Source: an uncultured Bacteroidales bacterium (GTDB lineage Bacteria; Bacteroidota; Bacteroidia; Bacteroidales; CAIXZF01). From it: 64,000 bases of DNA. The notes under the pieces are model-generated. The model ran no database searches, was not told the DNA's origin, and worked only from the letters and a program-made list of their open reading frames with translations. Positions 1-8,950 of the stretch are shown here, piece after piece; position 1 is the first letter of the stretch; each line of letters opens with the position of its first letter. A program made the translations under genes and the position numbers. The DNA is taken from the NCBI GenBank assembly GCA_903923925.1, contig CAIXZF010000115.1, positions 32,021 to 96,020 on the forward strand, read 5' to 3'.

Positions 1-346
1 CCACATATTTCCTTGCTACAGTGGCTATTCCACTCATTCTCTGCATGAAATTAAGGACCAGTCGCTCGGAAGTTAAAATAGAACGAGAGGAGCCTGAAAC
101 AAAGAAGGCGATGTCTGAGTGTTTAACTTTATCTCCTTCATTCAGCAGCAATTCGACAGAGAGTTGCGGATCAACAAGGTTAAAAACCTTTTTTGCGACA
201 TTTAAGCCGGCAAGGATTCCATCTTCTTTAAGGATAAGTTTTGCTTTTCCGGAAGCTTTTTCAGGAACAGTTGAAAGTGTTGTATGATCACCATCACCAA
301 TATCTTCACGGAGTGCGGAAATAATAATTTCGTCGAGAGTATTCAT
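1..346 (-). CDS. nadC: Nicotinate-nucleotide pyrophosphorylase (quinolinate phosphoribosyltransferase), 5' part
   Basis: This enzyme converts quinolinate and PRPP to nicotinate mononucleotide in de novo NAD synthesis in the cytosol. Only about 115 N-terminal residues lie in the window; the gene runs off the left edge. The N-terminal ALREDIGDGDHTT motif and the SERLVLNFMQRMSGIAT stretch are diagnostic of the NadC N-terminal and early barrel regions. The ATG at 346 gives the usual family start; an in-frame ATG at 367 would add seven residues (MPFNSST) and cannot be excluded. It follows the DUF4783 gene by about 30 nt on the same strand and is probably co-transcribed with it. Confidence 0.93.
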   Translation of the reverse strand, partial: MNTLDEIIISALREDIGDGDHTTLSTVPEKASGKAKLILKEDGILAGLNVAKKVFNLVDPQLSVELLLNEGDKVKHSDIAFFVSGSSRSILTSERLVLNFMQRMSGIATVARKYV

Positions 347-377
347 TGTGGAAGAATTAAAAGGCATTTAAAAGGCA

Positions 378-833
378 TTATTCTTCTTCAAACTGTAGTT
401 GTTGAATATATTGTACATCAGAGACTTTTTTCATGAGGAAATAGGTTCTGAAAGACTTTCCTTTTGCAGAAACATAGGTTCCTATAAAGAATTGTGAACC
501 ATCTTTAGACGCGCCCTGATGATTAATTTTAAAAGACTTTGGAGGATTCTTGGCAAAGAAATCCCTGACAATCTGTTCAGCCTGTGCTTTGCTGCATGTA
601 ATTTCGTTACCAGGTAAACTCAGGTCTATTGAAGAATTAAAGTATTTTGCAAGCGCAGGAGCATTGGCACTTCGAATAGCAGAAGCAATATCTTCTCCGG
701 AAAAAGCTGTTAATTCCAAGCCACTTACAGCAGGGTTTGATAAGCATGTAAGATTGTAATTTGCAAACAATTGCAGTTGATTGAAGAAGCAAAAGACAAT
801 AATGCCAAAGAATATTTTAATTGTTGTTTTCAT
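378..833 (-). CDS. DUF4783 family secreted protein
   Basis: This is a protein of about 151 residues with a clear signal peptide (basic MKTT start, then a hydrophobic stretch to about residue 24), followed by a small alpha+beta domain of the DUF4783 type (FSGEDIASAIRSANAPALAKYF early, AEQIVRDFFAKNPP in the middle). The family is nearly confined to Bacteroidota, has an NTF2/SnoaL-like look, and has no known function. I chose the ATG at 833 because the signal peptide begins there; an upstream ATG at 851 would add six residues. It sits just upstream of nadC on the same strand and divergent from rlmH. A TTG-N18-TAACTTTG promoter lies upstream. Confidence 0.8.
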   Translation of the reverse strand: MKTTIKIFFGIIVFCFFNQLQLFANYNLTCLSNPAVSGLELTAFSGEDIASAIRSANAPALAKYFNSSIDLSLPGNEITCSKAQAEQIVRDFFAKNPPKSFKINHQGASKDGSQFFIGTYVSAKGKSFRTYFLMKKVSDVQYIQQLQFEEE

Positions 834-860
834 TGCTGTTGCTTGTTGCAAATATCAAAC

Positions 861-889
861 CAAAGTTAGATGAAAAATGCCGATTGCAA
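861..889 (-). promoter_or_regulatory. Putative Bacteroidota-type promoter of DUF4783-nadC
   Basis: On the minus strand a TAACTTTG -7 box (868 to 861) is preceded by TTG (889 to 887) with an 18-nt spacer, fitting the Bacteroidota TTTG / TAnnTTTG consensus. The box ends 27 nt before the chosen start at 833. Confidence 0.5.
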
Positions 890-954
890 AATCAAAACAA
901 AAAAAAACGTGAACAACTCCAATTCTGACTAAATTTACATCACCAATACCGAAC

Positions 955-1428
955 ATGAAGATTAGTCTGATATGTATAGGAAAAACCGATGCCGGTTATT
1001 TAAGGGCAGGAATATCTGAATATTCTCAGCGTATTTCGAGGTATTTGTCATTTGAAATAATTGATATACCAGAATTAAAGAATGTTTCTTCATATTCGGG
1101 GTCGCAGATAAAGGAAAAAGAAGCGGAGATTCTGATGAAGAAGTGGCCGGCAGCTGCCTTTACAGTGTTACTTGATGAACATGGTAAGGAGTTCAGATCT
1201 GTAGAATTTGCAGGTTTTTTACAAGGCAGAATGAACATGGGAATTAAGCATCTGGTGTTTATTATTGGAGGATCTTACGGCTTTAGTGAAGAAGTGATAA
1301 AGAAGTCGGATTATCAACTTTCATTGTCAAAGATGACTTTTTCGCATCAGCTAGTCAGATTATTATTTACGGAGCAGCTATACAGATCGATGACAATACT
1401 AAGGAACGAACCCTATCATAACGAATAA
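955..1428 (+). CDS. rlmH: 23S rRNA (pseudouridine(1915)-N(3))-methyltransferase RlmH
   Basis: This SPOUT-class methyltransferase methylates pseudouridine 1915 in helix 69 of 23S rRNA. The 157-residue length is standard. It shows the family start MKISLICIGKT, the SAM-binding FIIGGSYGFSEEV loop near residues 103-115, and the conserved C-terminal LLFTEQLYRSMTILRNEPYH. In this phylum rlmH often lies next to nadC and DUF4783, as here, but divergent. The upstream sequence has a near-match TAAATTTA box. Confidence 0.96.
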   Translation: MKISLICIGKTDAGYLRAGISEYSQRISRYLSFEIIDIPELKNVSSYSGSQIKEKEAEILMKKWPAAAFTVLLDEHGKEFRSVEFAGFLQGRMNMGIKHLVFIIGGSYGFSEEVIKKSDYQLSLSKMTFSHQLVRLLFTEQLYRSMTILRNEPYHNE

Positions 1429-1437
1429 GCCAGACTC

Positions 1438-2829
1438 ATGGATGTATTTTTCGAATATAATTCACTCTGGGATCTATTTCTAGCTCCGATATATCTTTTT
1501 GTAATATTTTTCATAGCGTTCCGAATAGCGAATTCCAGAGAATATAATGAATCATTCTATACGTATTTTACAACTGGTCTGCTGATAAAGATTGCCGGTG
1601 GCCTATTTTTTACCGCGATATATACTTTTTACTACCATGGTGGAGACTGCCATGCTTATTTCCAGGGGGGCAGGTCATTAAACAATATGATTTTAAAGGC
1701 GCCCAGTGTCTATTTTTCGGTTTTGGGAGGAAACACTTCAGACGAGAACTGGTCGTATTTCGACGGATCAACCGGTTATCCTCCCCAAACATTATTTTCA
1801 AAGGGAGGGGCAAATTTTGCAACTGCGAGGTATATTAGTCCAATCTTGATGTTATCCTTCAATTCGATGATTGTCGGCACTTTGCTTTTGGATTGTTTTT
1901 CGTATGCCTGCATCTGGAAGTTTTTTAAAATACTTTGCAATATCTACCCTGGCATGTCGAAAAAACTTGCACTGGGTATTCTTTTTGTCCCATCACTTGC
2001 TTTCTGGGGTTCAGGAATTATGAAAGACACCTTTACATATTCAGCTACCTTATTATTAACAGCGAGTGCATATACAATTTTCTTTTTACGAAAGAAAATA
2101 CTTATCAATCTGTTTTTCATGTTGTTGAGTGTTATTTTAATAGTAACACTCAAGCCCTATATTTTAATTGCCCTTATTCCCGGATTAGGGTTAAGTATAG
2201 CTTATTACTATTCAAAGTTATTGCCCAACAAATTAGTTGGGGCTGTTGTGGCTCCTTTATTTGTTGCGATAGGGTTATTAATCGGGGGTTGGAGTCTCGC
2301 CATGCTGGGATCACAGCTAGGTACTTATTCCACAACAGAAGGTATAATTGAAAAAGCCCAAATTAGCCAGAAGGACCTTTTAAGAACAGACCAATATGGG
2401 AGCAACAGTTTTAATATTGGTGAATTTGATCCCAGTATAGGAGGAATGTTAAAAAAGGCACCAATAGCAATAACTGCAGGAGTTTTCAGGCCGTTTATCT
2501 GGGACGCAAGAAACCCGGTAATGATAATTTCGGGTATTGAAAATTCGTTGCTGTTGTTTTTATTATTATTTCTGATGTTCAAACTCGGATTTAAGCGTTT
2601 CCTGAATTTTATTAAAGAAGATCCGATTGTAATGTTTGCATTCATCTTTGTGCTGATCTTCGGTTTCTCGGTAGGAATAAGTACAGCAAACTTTGGAGCC
2701 CTGGTAAGGTATAAGATTCCGGGAACTGTTTTTTACACAACAGGTTTAATGATTTTATGGGGGCGGTACAGTGAATTTATCAAGAAAGATGCAGGTATAA
2801 GCAGCAGCACATCAGAAGGAAGGAAATAG
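1438..2829 (+). CDS. Polytopic membrane protein of unknown function
   Basis: I do not recognise this 463-residue protein as a named family. It has about ten hydrophobic segments. Short conserved-looking motifs lie in loops: GDCHAYFQGG near residue 69, GSGIMKDTF near 190, a FRPFIWDARNP stretch near 350, and an LVRYKIPG loop before the last helix. This pattern recalls membrane glycosyltransferases or glycan polymerases, and the neighbouring leftward cluster makes glycans, so a role in glycan assembly is plausible but inferred. It starts 9 nt after rlmH and could be co-transcribed with it. Its 3' end overlaps the convergent transferase gene by 97 nt. Confidence 0.7.
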   Translation: MDVFFEYNSLWDLFLAPIYLFVIFFIAFRIANSREYNESFYTYFTTGLLIKIAGGLFFTAIYTFYYHGGDCHAYFQGGRSLNNMILKAPSVYFSVLGGNTSDENWSYFDGSTGYPPQTLFSKGGANFATARYISPILMLSFNSMIVGTLLLDCFSYACIWKFFKILCNIYPGMSKKLALGILFVPSLAFWGSGIMKDTFTYSATLLLTASAYTIFFLRKKILINLFFMLLSVILIVTLKPYILIALIPGLGLSIAYYYSKLLPNKLVGAVVAPLFVAIGLLIGGWSLAMLGSQLGTYSTTEGIIEKAQISQKDLLRTDQYGSNSFNIGEFDPSIGGMLKKAPIAITAGVFRPFIWDARNPVMIISGIENSLLLFLLLFLMFKLGFKRFLNFIKEDPIVMFAFIFVLIFGFSVGISTANFGALVRYKIPGTVFYTTGLMILWGRYSEFIKKDAGISSSTSEGRK

Positions 2830-4181
2830 CGCATTTCGATATTTCGCATCTGCAGTGAAGTTCCGGCACATAAGAATAAATACAGGAAAAGAAAATAGGA
2901 AAGTATAACAAATGCTGCTAATCGTGTTCCGGGAAATTGAAGCATCATGAAAACTGAACCAGCAACGCCAAGCATGATAAGCAATGACCGGTAATAAAAG
3001 AGTAAAGAGGCTAGTTTGCGGGTGAGAGAAGCATTATCGGAGAGGCTTGATTTAAACAGAGCTTTTTGAAGGTTCTTCAATGGAACTTTTAAATAAAAAT
3101 TCGCCGGATTATACTTTATCTGATTCTGTCTCAATTCGTTAAACAGCTTTTTAATTTCAGCATTGCAGTTTGGTTCATCGAAAGGGGGCTTCCAGAATCC
3201 TGATTTATGGCTAAATCCGCTTCCACAATTCTGGGCAAGCAGGATAGCCTTCTCTAATTTCAATGAATCCTCTTTATTCAGGTAAGCTTCATCAGGAAAT
3301 ACAACATGCTGATTTTTAATTAGCTGTGTATATTGTGGCTCCCATTCAGCTTTAACTGCATAGGTATATTGCAGGAATGCAGTAACATCTTCATTCCAAT
3401 TATAAAATCCGCGGATATCCTGAGTAAGAACTATTTTCCCATGTAAAAAATAATTTCGTAATGGCCATCCTGCGTAAACCAGTGTAAAAAAAAGCACAAA
3501 ATAACAACATGAAATAATCCTTTTTCTCAACAGAATTTGCTTATCCAGAATACAATAAATCAAATACAGCGGTACTAAAAGTAAAGCCTGAGGGCGGCAT
3601 AAGACTGAAAGTGCAATAGCTGAAGCACTTATTGAATATTTAAACCTATTATTAGAAAGCAAGTACCAGAATGAGAGTACAATGAGAAACACTGACAGCT
3701 GTTCTGAGTACACAACAGGAGTCCAGACTATGCTAAAGGGGTAAAGCGCAAACAGAACTGAAGAAATTATGCCTGTTCTGGCGGAGCCTGAAAGCTTAAC
3801 AGTAATTCTATAGATGTAGAACACCAGCATAGAATCGAGTGTAATCTGAGCGGCTGCAACAATGGGGAATGCTCTTTCCCAACTGAAGCCAGCAAGAATA
3901 TAAAAGAAGCCAATAAAAAAAGAATAGCCGGGCATGCGGCCGAAATATCCGAATTCGAGGCCAGGATTAGCAGTATATGTGCCAGTTTCGAGCAGACTTT
4001 GAAAGGATCCGGCCCAAGCGTAGGTATCGCCATCAACAAAAACATTTTCTCTGCCAAAATACGCTTTAGCTACAAATAGTAAGAAAACGACCCTTACTAA
4101 AAAAGCGATCAATATGACTATTCCAATCGGTGATTTTGCAAAATCACGAATGGTATTAAGCAATTCACCTTTAAATTTCAT
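2733..4181 (-). CDS. GT-C family membrane glycosyltransferase (ArnT/PMT-like)
   Basis: A membrane protein of about 482 residues with a dozen hydrophobic helices. The first extracytoplasmic loop has the acidic motif VDGDTYAW followed by YFGRMPGYSFFIG, the arrangement of polyprenol-phosphate-dependent GT-C enzymes of the ArnT/PMT type, where this loop carries the catalytic Asp. It probably transfers a sugar from a lipid-phosphate donor on the outer face of the inner membrane; the donor may be made by the GT2 enzyme encoded directly upstream. I chose the ATG at 4181 because translation from 4202 adds an unlikely leader; either choice overlaps the GT2 gene. Its last 97 nt overlap the opposite-strand gene at 1438-2829. 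Confidence 0.72.
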   Translation of the reverse strand: MKFKGELLNTIRDFAKSPIGIVILIAFLVRVVFLLFVAKAYFGRENVFVDGDTYAWAGSFQSLLETGTYTANPGLEFGYFGRMPGYSFFIGFFYILAGFSWERAFPIVAAAQITLDSMLVFYIYRITVKLSGSARTGIISSVLFALYPFSIVWTPVVYSEQLSVFLIVLSFWYLLSNNRFKYSISASAIALSVLCRPQALLLVPLYLIYCILDKQILLRKRIISCCYFVLFFTLVYAGWPLRNYFLHGKIVLTQDIRGFYNWNEDVTAFLQYTYAVKAEWEPQYTQLIKNQHVVFPDEAYLNKEDSLKLEKAILLAQNCGSGFSHKSGFWKPPFDEPNCNAEIKKLFNELRQNQIKYNPANFYLKVPLKNLQKALFKSSLSDNASLTRKLASLLFYYRSLLIMLGVAGSVFMMLQFPGTRLAAFVILSYFLFLYLFLCAGTSLQMRNIEMRYFLPSDVLLLIPASFLINSLYRPHKIIKPVV

Positions 4182-5121
4182 TCGTGTTTTCGCTAAGGTC
4201 AATCAGAAGATCTTTATAGTTTTTTACAGGTATAATAGCAGGCTGGGATCTGTAATTCAGGGCGATAAATGACAAAAATAATGAAATCAGCAACGCCATG
4301 AGAAAGATTAGAATTAGGCCTGAAGATGCAGAAGTGGCCCAGCCGGGAATGGCCAGCTTTGTGAAATATTTTATTCCTATAACACCTATTAAGCCAATAA
4401 AAGAAAGTAGAGACAGGAAAATAAATGTTATCAGCAGCCTGACGGCAACCACATCAATATAAACAGAAACAGCACTCAATCCATGCATTACGAGTGCAAC
4501 AAAGCTCATTTTCGATTTGCCGGTAATTCTTTGACCTCTGATCAGAGGCACTATTGTAAAAGGAATTTTGCTTCTGAGGATACCGCCCGTATAATGGTTC
4601 CAGATTTCAGGGATATAAACCAGCTGCCGAAGCATTTTGGCAGGAATAAGGCTGAAGTTTCCAAACGAAATCCGATTCCCGGTAAGAATTCTGAAGAAGA
4701 TCCTGTAAAAGAAGTAGTTTAAGCGGAAAAACATGTTTTCTTTACGGTTAAACCTCCCGGCAAATACAATTTTATCAGGATTCAGAGAAAAGGCATTCAT
4801 AAGAGCAGGAATACTTTCAGGAGCATCTTCTCCATCAGCATCCATAACAATTATCCCCAAATGGTCGCTCAGGTTATCATGGATCCACGACAGACCAATT
4901 GCAATTGCTCTCTGATGTCCAAGATTTCTGCACAGATTGATTATAGTTACAGTTCTGTCATTACTAACAGCCAGACCAGGTTTTTCGTAGGAACCGTCGT
5001 TAACAAGCACGAATTGTGCAAAAAAACCATTTAGCTCAGCAGTTTTATGAATAGCCTGAATCAGTTTTTCCGCAGAATGCCAATCATTGTAAACCGGCAT
5101 TAACACAGTTACTTTATTCAT
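4171..5121 (-). CDS. Glycosyltransferase family 2, polyprenol-phosphate sugar synthase type
   Basis: This 316-residue protein has an N-terminal GT-A domain (VLMPVYNDW start, VLVNDGS near residue 39, MDADGED metal-binding motif near residue 93) and a C-terminal membrane part with two hydrophobic helices. The GQRITGKSKM motif before the helices is typical of DPM1/GtrB/ArnC-like enzymes that load sugars onto polyprenyl phosphate. Such a product would be the donor for the GT-C enzyme encoded next, whose start it overlaps. It also overlaps the asparagine synthase gene upstream by 8 nt, so translation is probably coupled. The sugar cannot be deduced. Confidence 0.86.
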   Translation of the reverse strand: MNKVTVLMPVYNDWHSAEKLIQAIHKTAELNGFFAQFVLVNDGSYEKPGLAVSNDRTVTIINLCRNLGHQRAIAIGLSWIHDNLSDHLGIIVMDADGEDAPESIPALMNAFSLNPDKIVFAGRFNRKENMFFRLNYFFYRIFFRILTGNRISFGNFSLIPAKMLRQLVYIPEIWNHYTGGILRSKIPFTIVPLIRGQRITGKSKMSFVALVMHGLSAVSVYIDVVAVRLLITFIFLSLLSFIGLIGVIGIKYFTKLAIPGWATSASSGLILIFLMALLISLFLSFIALNYRSQPAIIPVKNYKDLLIDLSENTNEI

Positions 5122-6973
5122 ATCCTTGAGTGTATTTAAGCATCCAACGTTGTAAAACGATTAACTGCCATAAACGGTTATATAAGTAATCGTGGTTTTT
5201 ATTCAGGTAATTATCTTTCAGCTTCTTTACATATTCAAAATTAAGAAGTTCGGTTGATGAAATTACATCTTCATTCAAATAATCATTGATAAGGTACTTC
5301 AGATCAGTTTTAAGCCAACGTTTTAAGGGTATTGAAAATCCTTGTTTTGGCCTGTTAAAAAGCGTTTCCGGCAAGTAATCAAACAGTAGTTGTTTCTCGA
5401 TATATTTGAAAGTATTCCCTTTAATTTTAAGTGAAGGTGAAATATTCAATGCATATTCCACAATTCTGTAGTCGAGAAGCGGAAGACGACATTCGAGGGA
5501 ATACAGCATTGAAGCCCTGTCGACTTTAACAAGCAGATCATCGCGAAGATAGTACTGAAGGTCGAACAATGCCTGTTTTTCGACTTCAGAAATATTTTGA
5601 TTGCTGATGTTACTTTCATCTTCAACAAAATATGACCGTACTTTAGAAGGTTTTAAAAGCTTTTCAATTTCTTTTTGCGAAAACAAATACTGCTCCTGTG
5701 AAAACAGATGGCTGCGGAGAGAACCTGACAAAGGGAAATCGAGTAAGCCAGCTACCCTCCTTCCGCGATTGCCATATAGTTTAAGCAACCGAAGCAACAA
5801 TGGCCTTGATACCTTTAGCAGAGGATTGTTGATCCGTTTAACCCAGTTATAGACTCCATAACCATGGAAAAGTTCATCGCCTCCATCACCAGATAAAACC
5901 ATTTTAACGTTTTTCCCTGCCAATTTTGAAACCAGCATTGTAGGTAAAAACGAAGAGTCGGCGAAGGGTTCATCAAAAATATCCATTCCATCAAGAATCA
6001 TCTTTATTGCCTCAACAGGTCCAAGCAGATGAGTCGTATGATTTGCTCCAAGACGTTTCGCAATTTGAGCAGCGAAAATGCTTTCGTCCTGCTTTGAATT
6101 TTCAAACCCAATAGTAAAGGTATTTAAAGCTGCAGGCACATGTTTTGCAGCAACAGAAGCCACAAGAGCAGAATCGATGCCACCGCTCAGAAAAACTCCA
6201 TAAGGAACATCGCTGATCAGCCGCAATTTTACAGAATCATTCAAAAGCTCATCAAGGTCGGCTTTTGCAGTATTAAGATCGGAAATTTTATTGTTCTTTA
6301 TCTTCTCATAAACATTCCAATATTTCTGAATCTGTAATTCTCTACCATTAAAGGTAGCAAAAGAAGCCGCCGGGAATTTATTTATCTCACTATAAACAGA
6401 CAAAGGTTGTGGAATATACCCTAAATGCAGAAAACTATTTATTGCCTCAGGATTTATTGAAACTGACTCGCGAACTGCTTTGATTTTTAAAAGAGATTTT
6501 AATTCAGAAGCAAAATAAAATTTAGCATTTTTCAGGAAATAATAAAGCGGTTTTACTCCGATTCTATCACGGAATAAATGCAGCACTTTCGTTTCCTTAT
6601 CAAGGATAACAAAAGCAAACATTCCATTAAATAAGTTAACACAATCTGATCCGAATCTGATAAAAGCTTCGAGGATAACTTCGGTATCAGAATTCGTTAC
6701 AAATTCTGCATTAATTTTTGATTTTATTTCCTTGAAATTATAAATTTCTCCATTAAAAATAATAGCATAACGCCCACATTTGCTATACATTGGCTGATTA
6801 GCTTCTTCGCTAAGATCGATAATGCTAAGACGACGGTGGCAAAGGCCAACTCCACCATGAATGAATTTACCAGATGCATCCGGGCCACGATGAAAAAGCT
6901 CCCTGCTCATTAAATCGAGGATCAGGTTACCATCAGAAACTGAGGCATCAAAATAACCTGCTATTCCACACAT
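5114..6973 (-). CDS. asnB: Asparagine synthase (glutamine-hydrolysing)
   Basis: Class B asparagine synthase of 619 residues. The N-terminal glutaminase domain begins MCGIAGYFD with Cys2 as nucleophile; HRGPDA, NGEIYNF and the FRDRIGVKPLYY stretch are present. The synthase domain has the ATP-pyrophosphatase loop SGGIDS at 263-268. Homologues in polysaccharide clusters often amidate a sugar or uronic-acid carboxyl group, as WbpS-like proteins do, rather than free aspartate. Its place in the middle of the glycan cluster, overlapping genes on both sides, favours such a role, but sequence alone does not decide between them. Confidence 0.9.
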   Translation of the reverse strand: MCGIAGYFDASVSDGNLILDLMSRELFHRGPDASGKFIHGGVGLCHRRLSIIDLSEEANQPMYSKCGRYAIIFNGEIYNFKEIKSKINAEFVTNSDTEVILEAFIRFGSDCVNLFNGMFAFVILDKETKVLHLFRDRIGVKPLYYFLKNAKFYFASELKSLLKIKAVRESVSINPEAINSFLHLGYIPQPLSVYSEINKFPAASFATFNGRELQIQKYWNVYEKIKNNKISDLNTAKADLDELLNDSVKLRLISDVPYGVFLSGGIDSALVASVAAKHVPAALNTFTIGFENSKQDESIFAAQIAKRLGANHTTHLLGPVEAIKMILDGMDIFDEPFADSSFLPTMLVSKLAGKNVKMVLSGDGGDELFHGYGVYNWVKRINNPLLKVSRPLLLRLLKLYGNRGRRVAGLLDFPLSGSLRSHLFSQEQYLFSQKEIEKLLKPSKVRSYFVEDESNISNQNISEVEKQALFDLQYYLRDDLLVKVDRASMLYSLECRLPLLDYRIVEYALNISPSLKIKGNTFKYIEKQLLFDYLPETLFNRPKQGFSIPLKRWLKTDLKYLINDYLNEDVISSTELLNFEYVKKLKDNYLNKNHDYLYNRLWQLIVLQRWMLKYTQGYE

Positions 6974-8259
6974 AATCCGATAAATTTTACCATTTCAGAA
7001 GTCTGATGTTTTCTTGAATATACATTCGTATTTTTTATCTCCGGGTTTAGGTAATTTCTCATACTGAAATCAACAAATATCTGATCAAGTATTGAAAATA
7101 ATTCACTGGAATTATTAACAATAAATCCAGCATTTAATTCAGTTATTATATTGTTAAGAATTGAATTATCATTTTTAAAAAGGAGAATATTCCTGTTTAC
7201 AGAAATATAATCGAATATTTTAGCATTCAACCAGTTAACATCCGGGATAGCAAACAAAAGCAATAAATCAGATTCAGAAAGCTGGTTCATGTACTCATTA
7301 TAATTCAATCGTGGATAAATATTAATATGAGAACTAATATTATTTGCTGCTTTAATAATTCTTTTTTTATCATCAGGATAAAATGCCAATCCAAAGAAAT
7401 TAATTTCGAATTTTATTCCCGGATATTTATGATTTATATTAATTAAACTATCAAAGAATTCCTCCACTGGAAAATGTGAATATAAACGACCAGAATAGGC
7501 TATTTTTAATGTATTATTTGTATTAATTATTTCATTATTTTCTGATAATTTATTCCATTCATCAAATCCATTAAATATTATTTTTGATTTAATTTTAAAT
7601 GGCATAATATTAAGAATATCCTTTAAATATGGTGGTGCTGCAGCAGTTATTCCTGTAGCATTTCTAAGAATATTCTTTTCAAGTTTTTTATTTAAAATGC
7701 CTGATAATACAGATTCAAAATTATTGTTAATTTTAATCATATTATTTGTTGAAAATCCATCACGATAATCAGCAATCCAAGGGGTATTAAATTGTTGTGC
7801 TAATAAAGAAGCATATTTAAAAAGAATAAAGGGTTCCATTGTTGCAATAATGCATGAAATTTGATTGCTTTTTAAATACTTTTCAGCTTCAAAATAAATA
7901 TTACTTGTTGAATCAATTTTAAAATAAAAAAAGCGCAGATATGAAAAAATAAATGATATAATTTTTCTAAAATATCTGAATTTATTATCACCATATTTTA
8001 TCAGTAATTTATCTCTGAAATTTGCCTTATACGGGCAGCGGATTATCGTTCCTTCAGGATTCGTTTCAGTAGTAGTATAATTGATGCCTGAGGACAGGAT
8101 TGTATCAGAAGGTTTATAGATATCCTTATCCCAGTGTCGGGTAATTACAACCGGATACAGCCCGTTCTCAAAGAAGTATTTATACCAGCTGTACGGACGC
8201 GCTGCTCCTACCGAGAAATATGGAGGGAAGTCATAAGCCAGAATCAGAACTTTCTTCAT
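6961..8259 (-). CDS. Glycosyltransferase, GT4-like (GT-B fold)
   Basis: A 432-residue cytosolic protein starting MKKVLILAYDFPPY, the usual opening of GT4 enzymes, with a GAARPYSWYKYF acceptor-side segment and a middle KIAYSGRLYSHFPVEEF stretch that opens the donor domain. The C-terminal EX7E region is weak. The gene is visibly richer in A+T than its neighbours, with many Asn, Ile and Lys codons, which suggests separate acquisition. It overlaps asnB by 13 nt and the WbqC gene by 29 nt. Confidence 0.78.
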   Translation of the reverse strand: MKKVLILAYDFPPYFSVGAARPYSWYKYFFENGLYPVVITRHWDKDIYKPSDTILSSGINYTTTETNPEGTIIRCPYKANFRDKLLIKYGDNKFRYFRKIISFIFSYLRFFYFKIDSTSNIYFEAEKYLKSNQISCIIATMEPFILFKYASLLAQQFNTPWIADYRDGFSTNNMIKINNNFESVLSGILNKKLEKNILRNATGITAAAPPYLKDILNIMPFKIKSKIIFNGFDEWNKLSENNEIINTNNTLKIAYSGRLYSHFPVEEFFDSLININHKYPGIKFEINFFGLAFYPDDKKRIIKAANNISSHINIYPRLNYNEYMNQLSESDLLLLFAIPDVNWLNAKIFDYISVNRNILLFKNDNSILNNIITELNAGFIVNNSSELFSILDQIFVDFSMRNYLNPEIKNTNVYSRKHQTSEMVKFIGLCVE

Positions 8260-8947
8260 TATGGAGCAGGTCTTTTGTTTGTGGGCCTAAATTAAAAAGT
8301 GCATCAAGTACGCTTAATCCCGGAATAAAACCATCAAAAAGCTGTTTGTAAACGGGAGGTTTATAGGAGCTGTATTTTAAAGCGATATTGTTTTTCTGAA
8401 ATAAAGCAGGATCATTATATTTTCTTGCGCCATTTCCGGACAAATACAAATCAGCATCGAGTTGTCTGCAAATTTCCACTAATTGTTCAGATTTCTGAAG
8501 TCCGGATATTTTGAGTTCAGATGCAAGAATACAGGGTGTTGAGATCTCAAGGCAGCTGCAGCAAAGCGAAATCAAGGCGATATTAAGGTCGGAAAGATTC
8601 TCGAAATCAGAGAGCAGAACGGATTCTAAGCGTGGAAAATACAATTTAAAGAAAGGAGAGTGTATACAGGCATTTGTGATTAAACTAAGGTGTTTACGAG
8701 CCCATTTCTGATTTGTATCAATCTGTATCTGATTTATTTTCTTAAGTCCAGTTTTATGCCTTACAGGAACAGTAAGTTTAATCATTCCCTGAGGACTTTT
8801 CAAGCGTGTGCGATTTGTAAGTGATTCGGCATTTCCAGATTCGAAATCTACGTTATCCTGGATAACGAAGAGATCTACTTTGCTGATTTTATAGAAATAC
8901 CCTAACCAGGGAAGGTAATTGGGTTGATGAACAGCAACAGACTTCAT
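8231..8947 (-). CDS. WbqC-like family protein
   Basis: A 238-residue protein with the N-terminal HQPNYLPWLGYF motif that defines the WbqC-like family, followed by a VIQDNVDFE stretch and NRTRLKSP. Family members occur in O-antigen and other glycan clusters and have been suggested to act in amino-sugar modification, but the biochemistry is not settled. The 3' end overlaps the following GT4 gene by 29 nt, and the upstream GT4 gene ends only 3 nt away, so all are one transcription unit. Confidence 0.88.
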   Translation of the reverse strand: MKSVAVHQPNYLPWLGYFYKISKVDLFVIQDNVDFESGNAESLTNRTRLKSPQGMIKLTVPVRHKTGLKKINQIQIDTNQKWARKHLSLITNACIHSPFFKLYFPRLESVLLSDFENLSDLNIALISLCCSCLEISTPCILASELKISGLQKSEQLVEICRQLDADLYLSGNGARKYNDPALFQKNNIALKYSSYKPPVYKQLFDGFIPGLSVLDALFNLGPQTKDLLHNEESSDSGL

Positions 8948-8950
8948 TGG

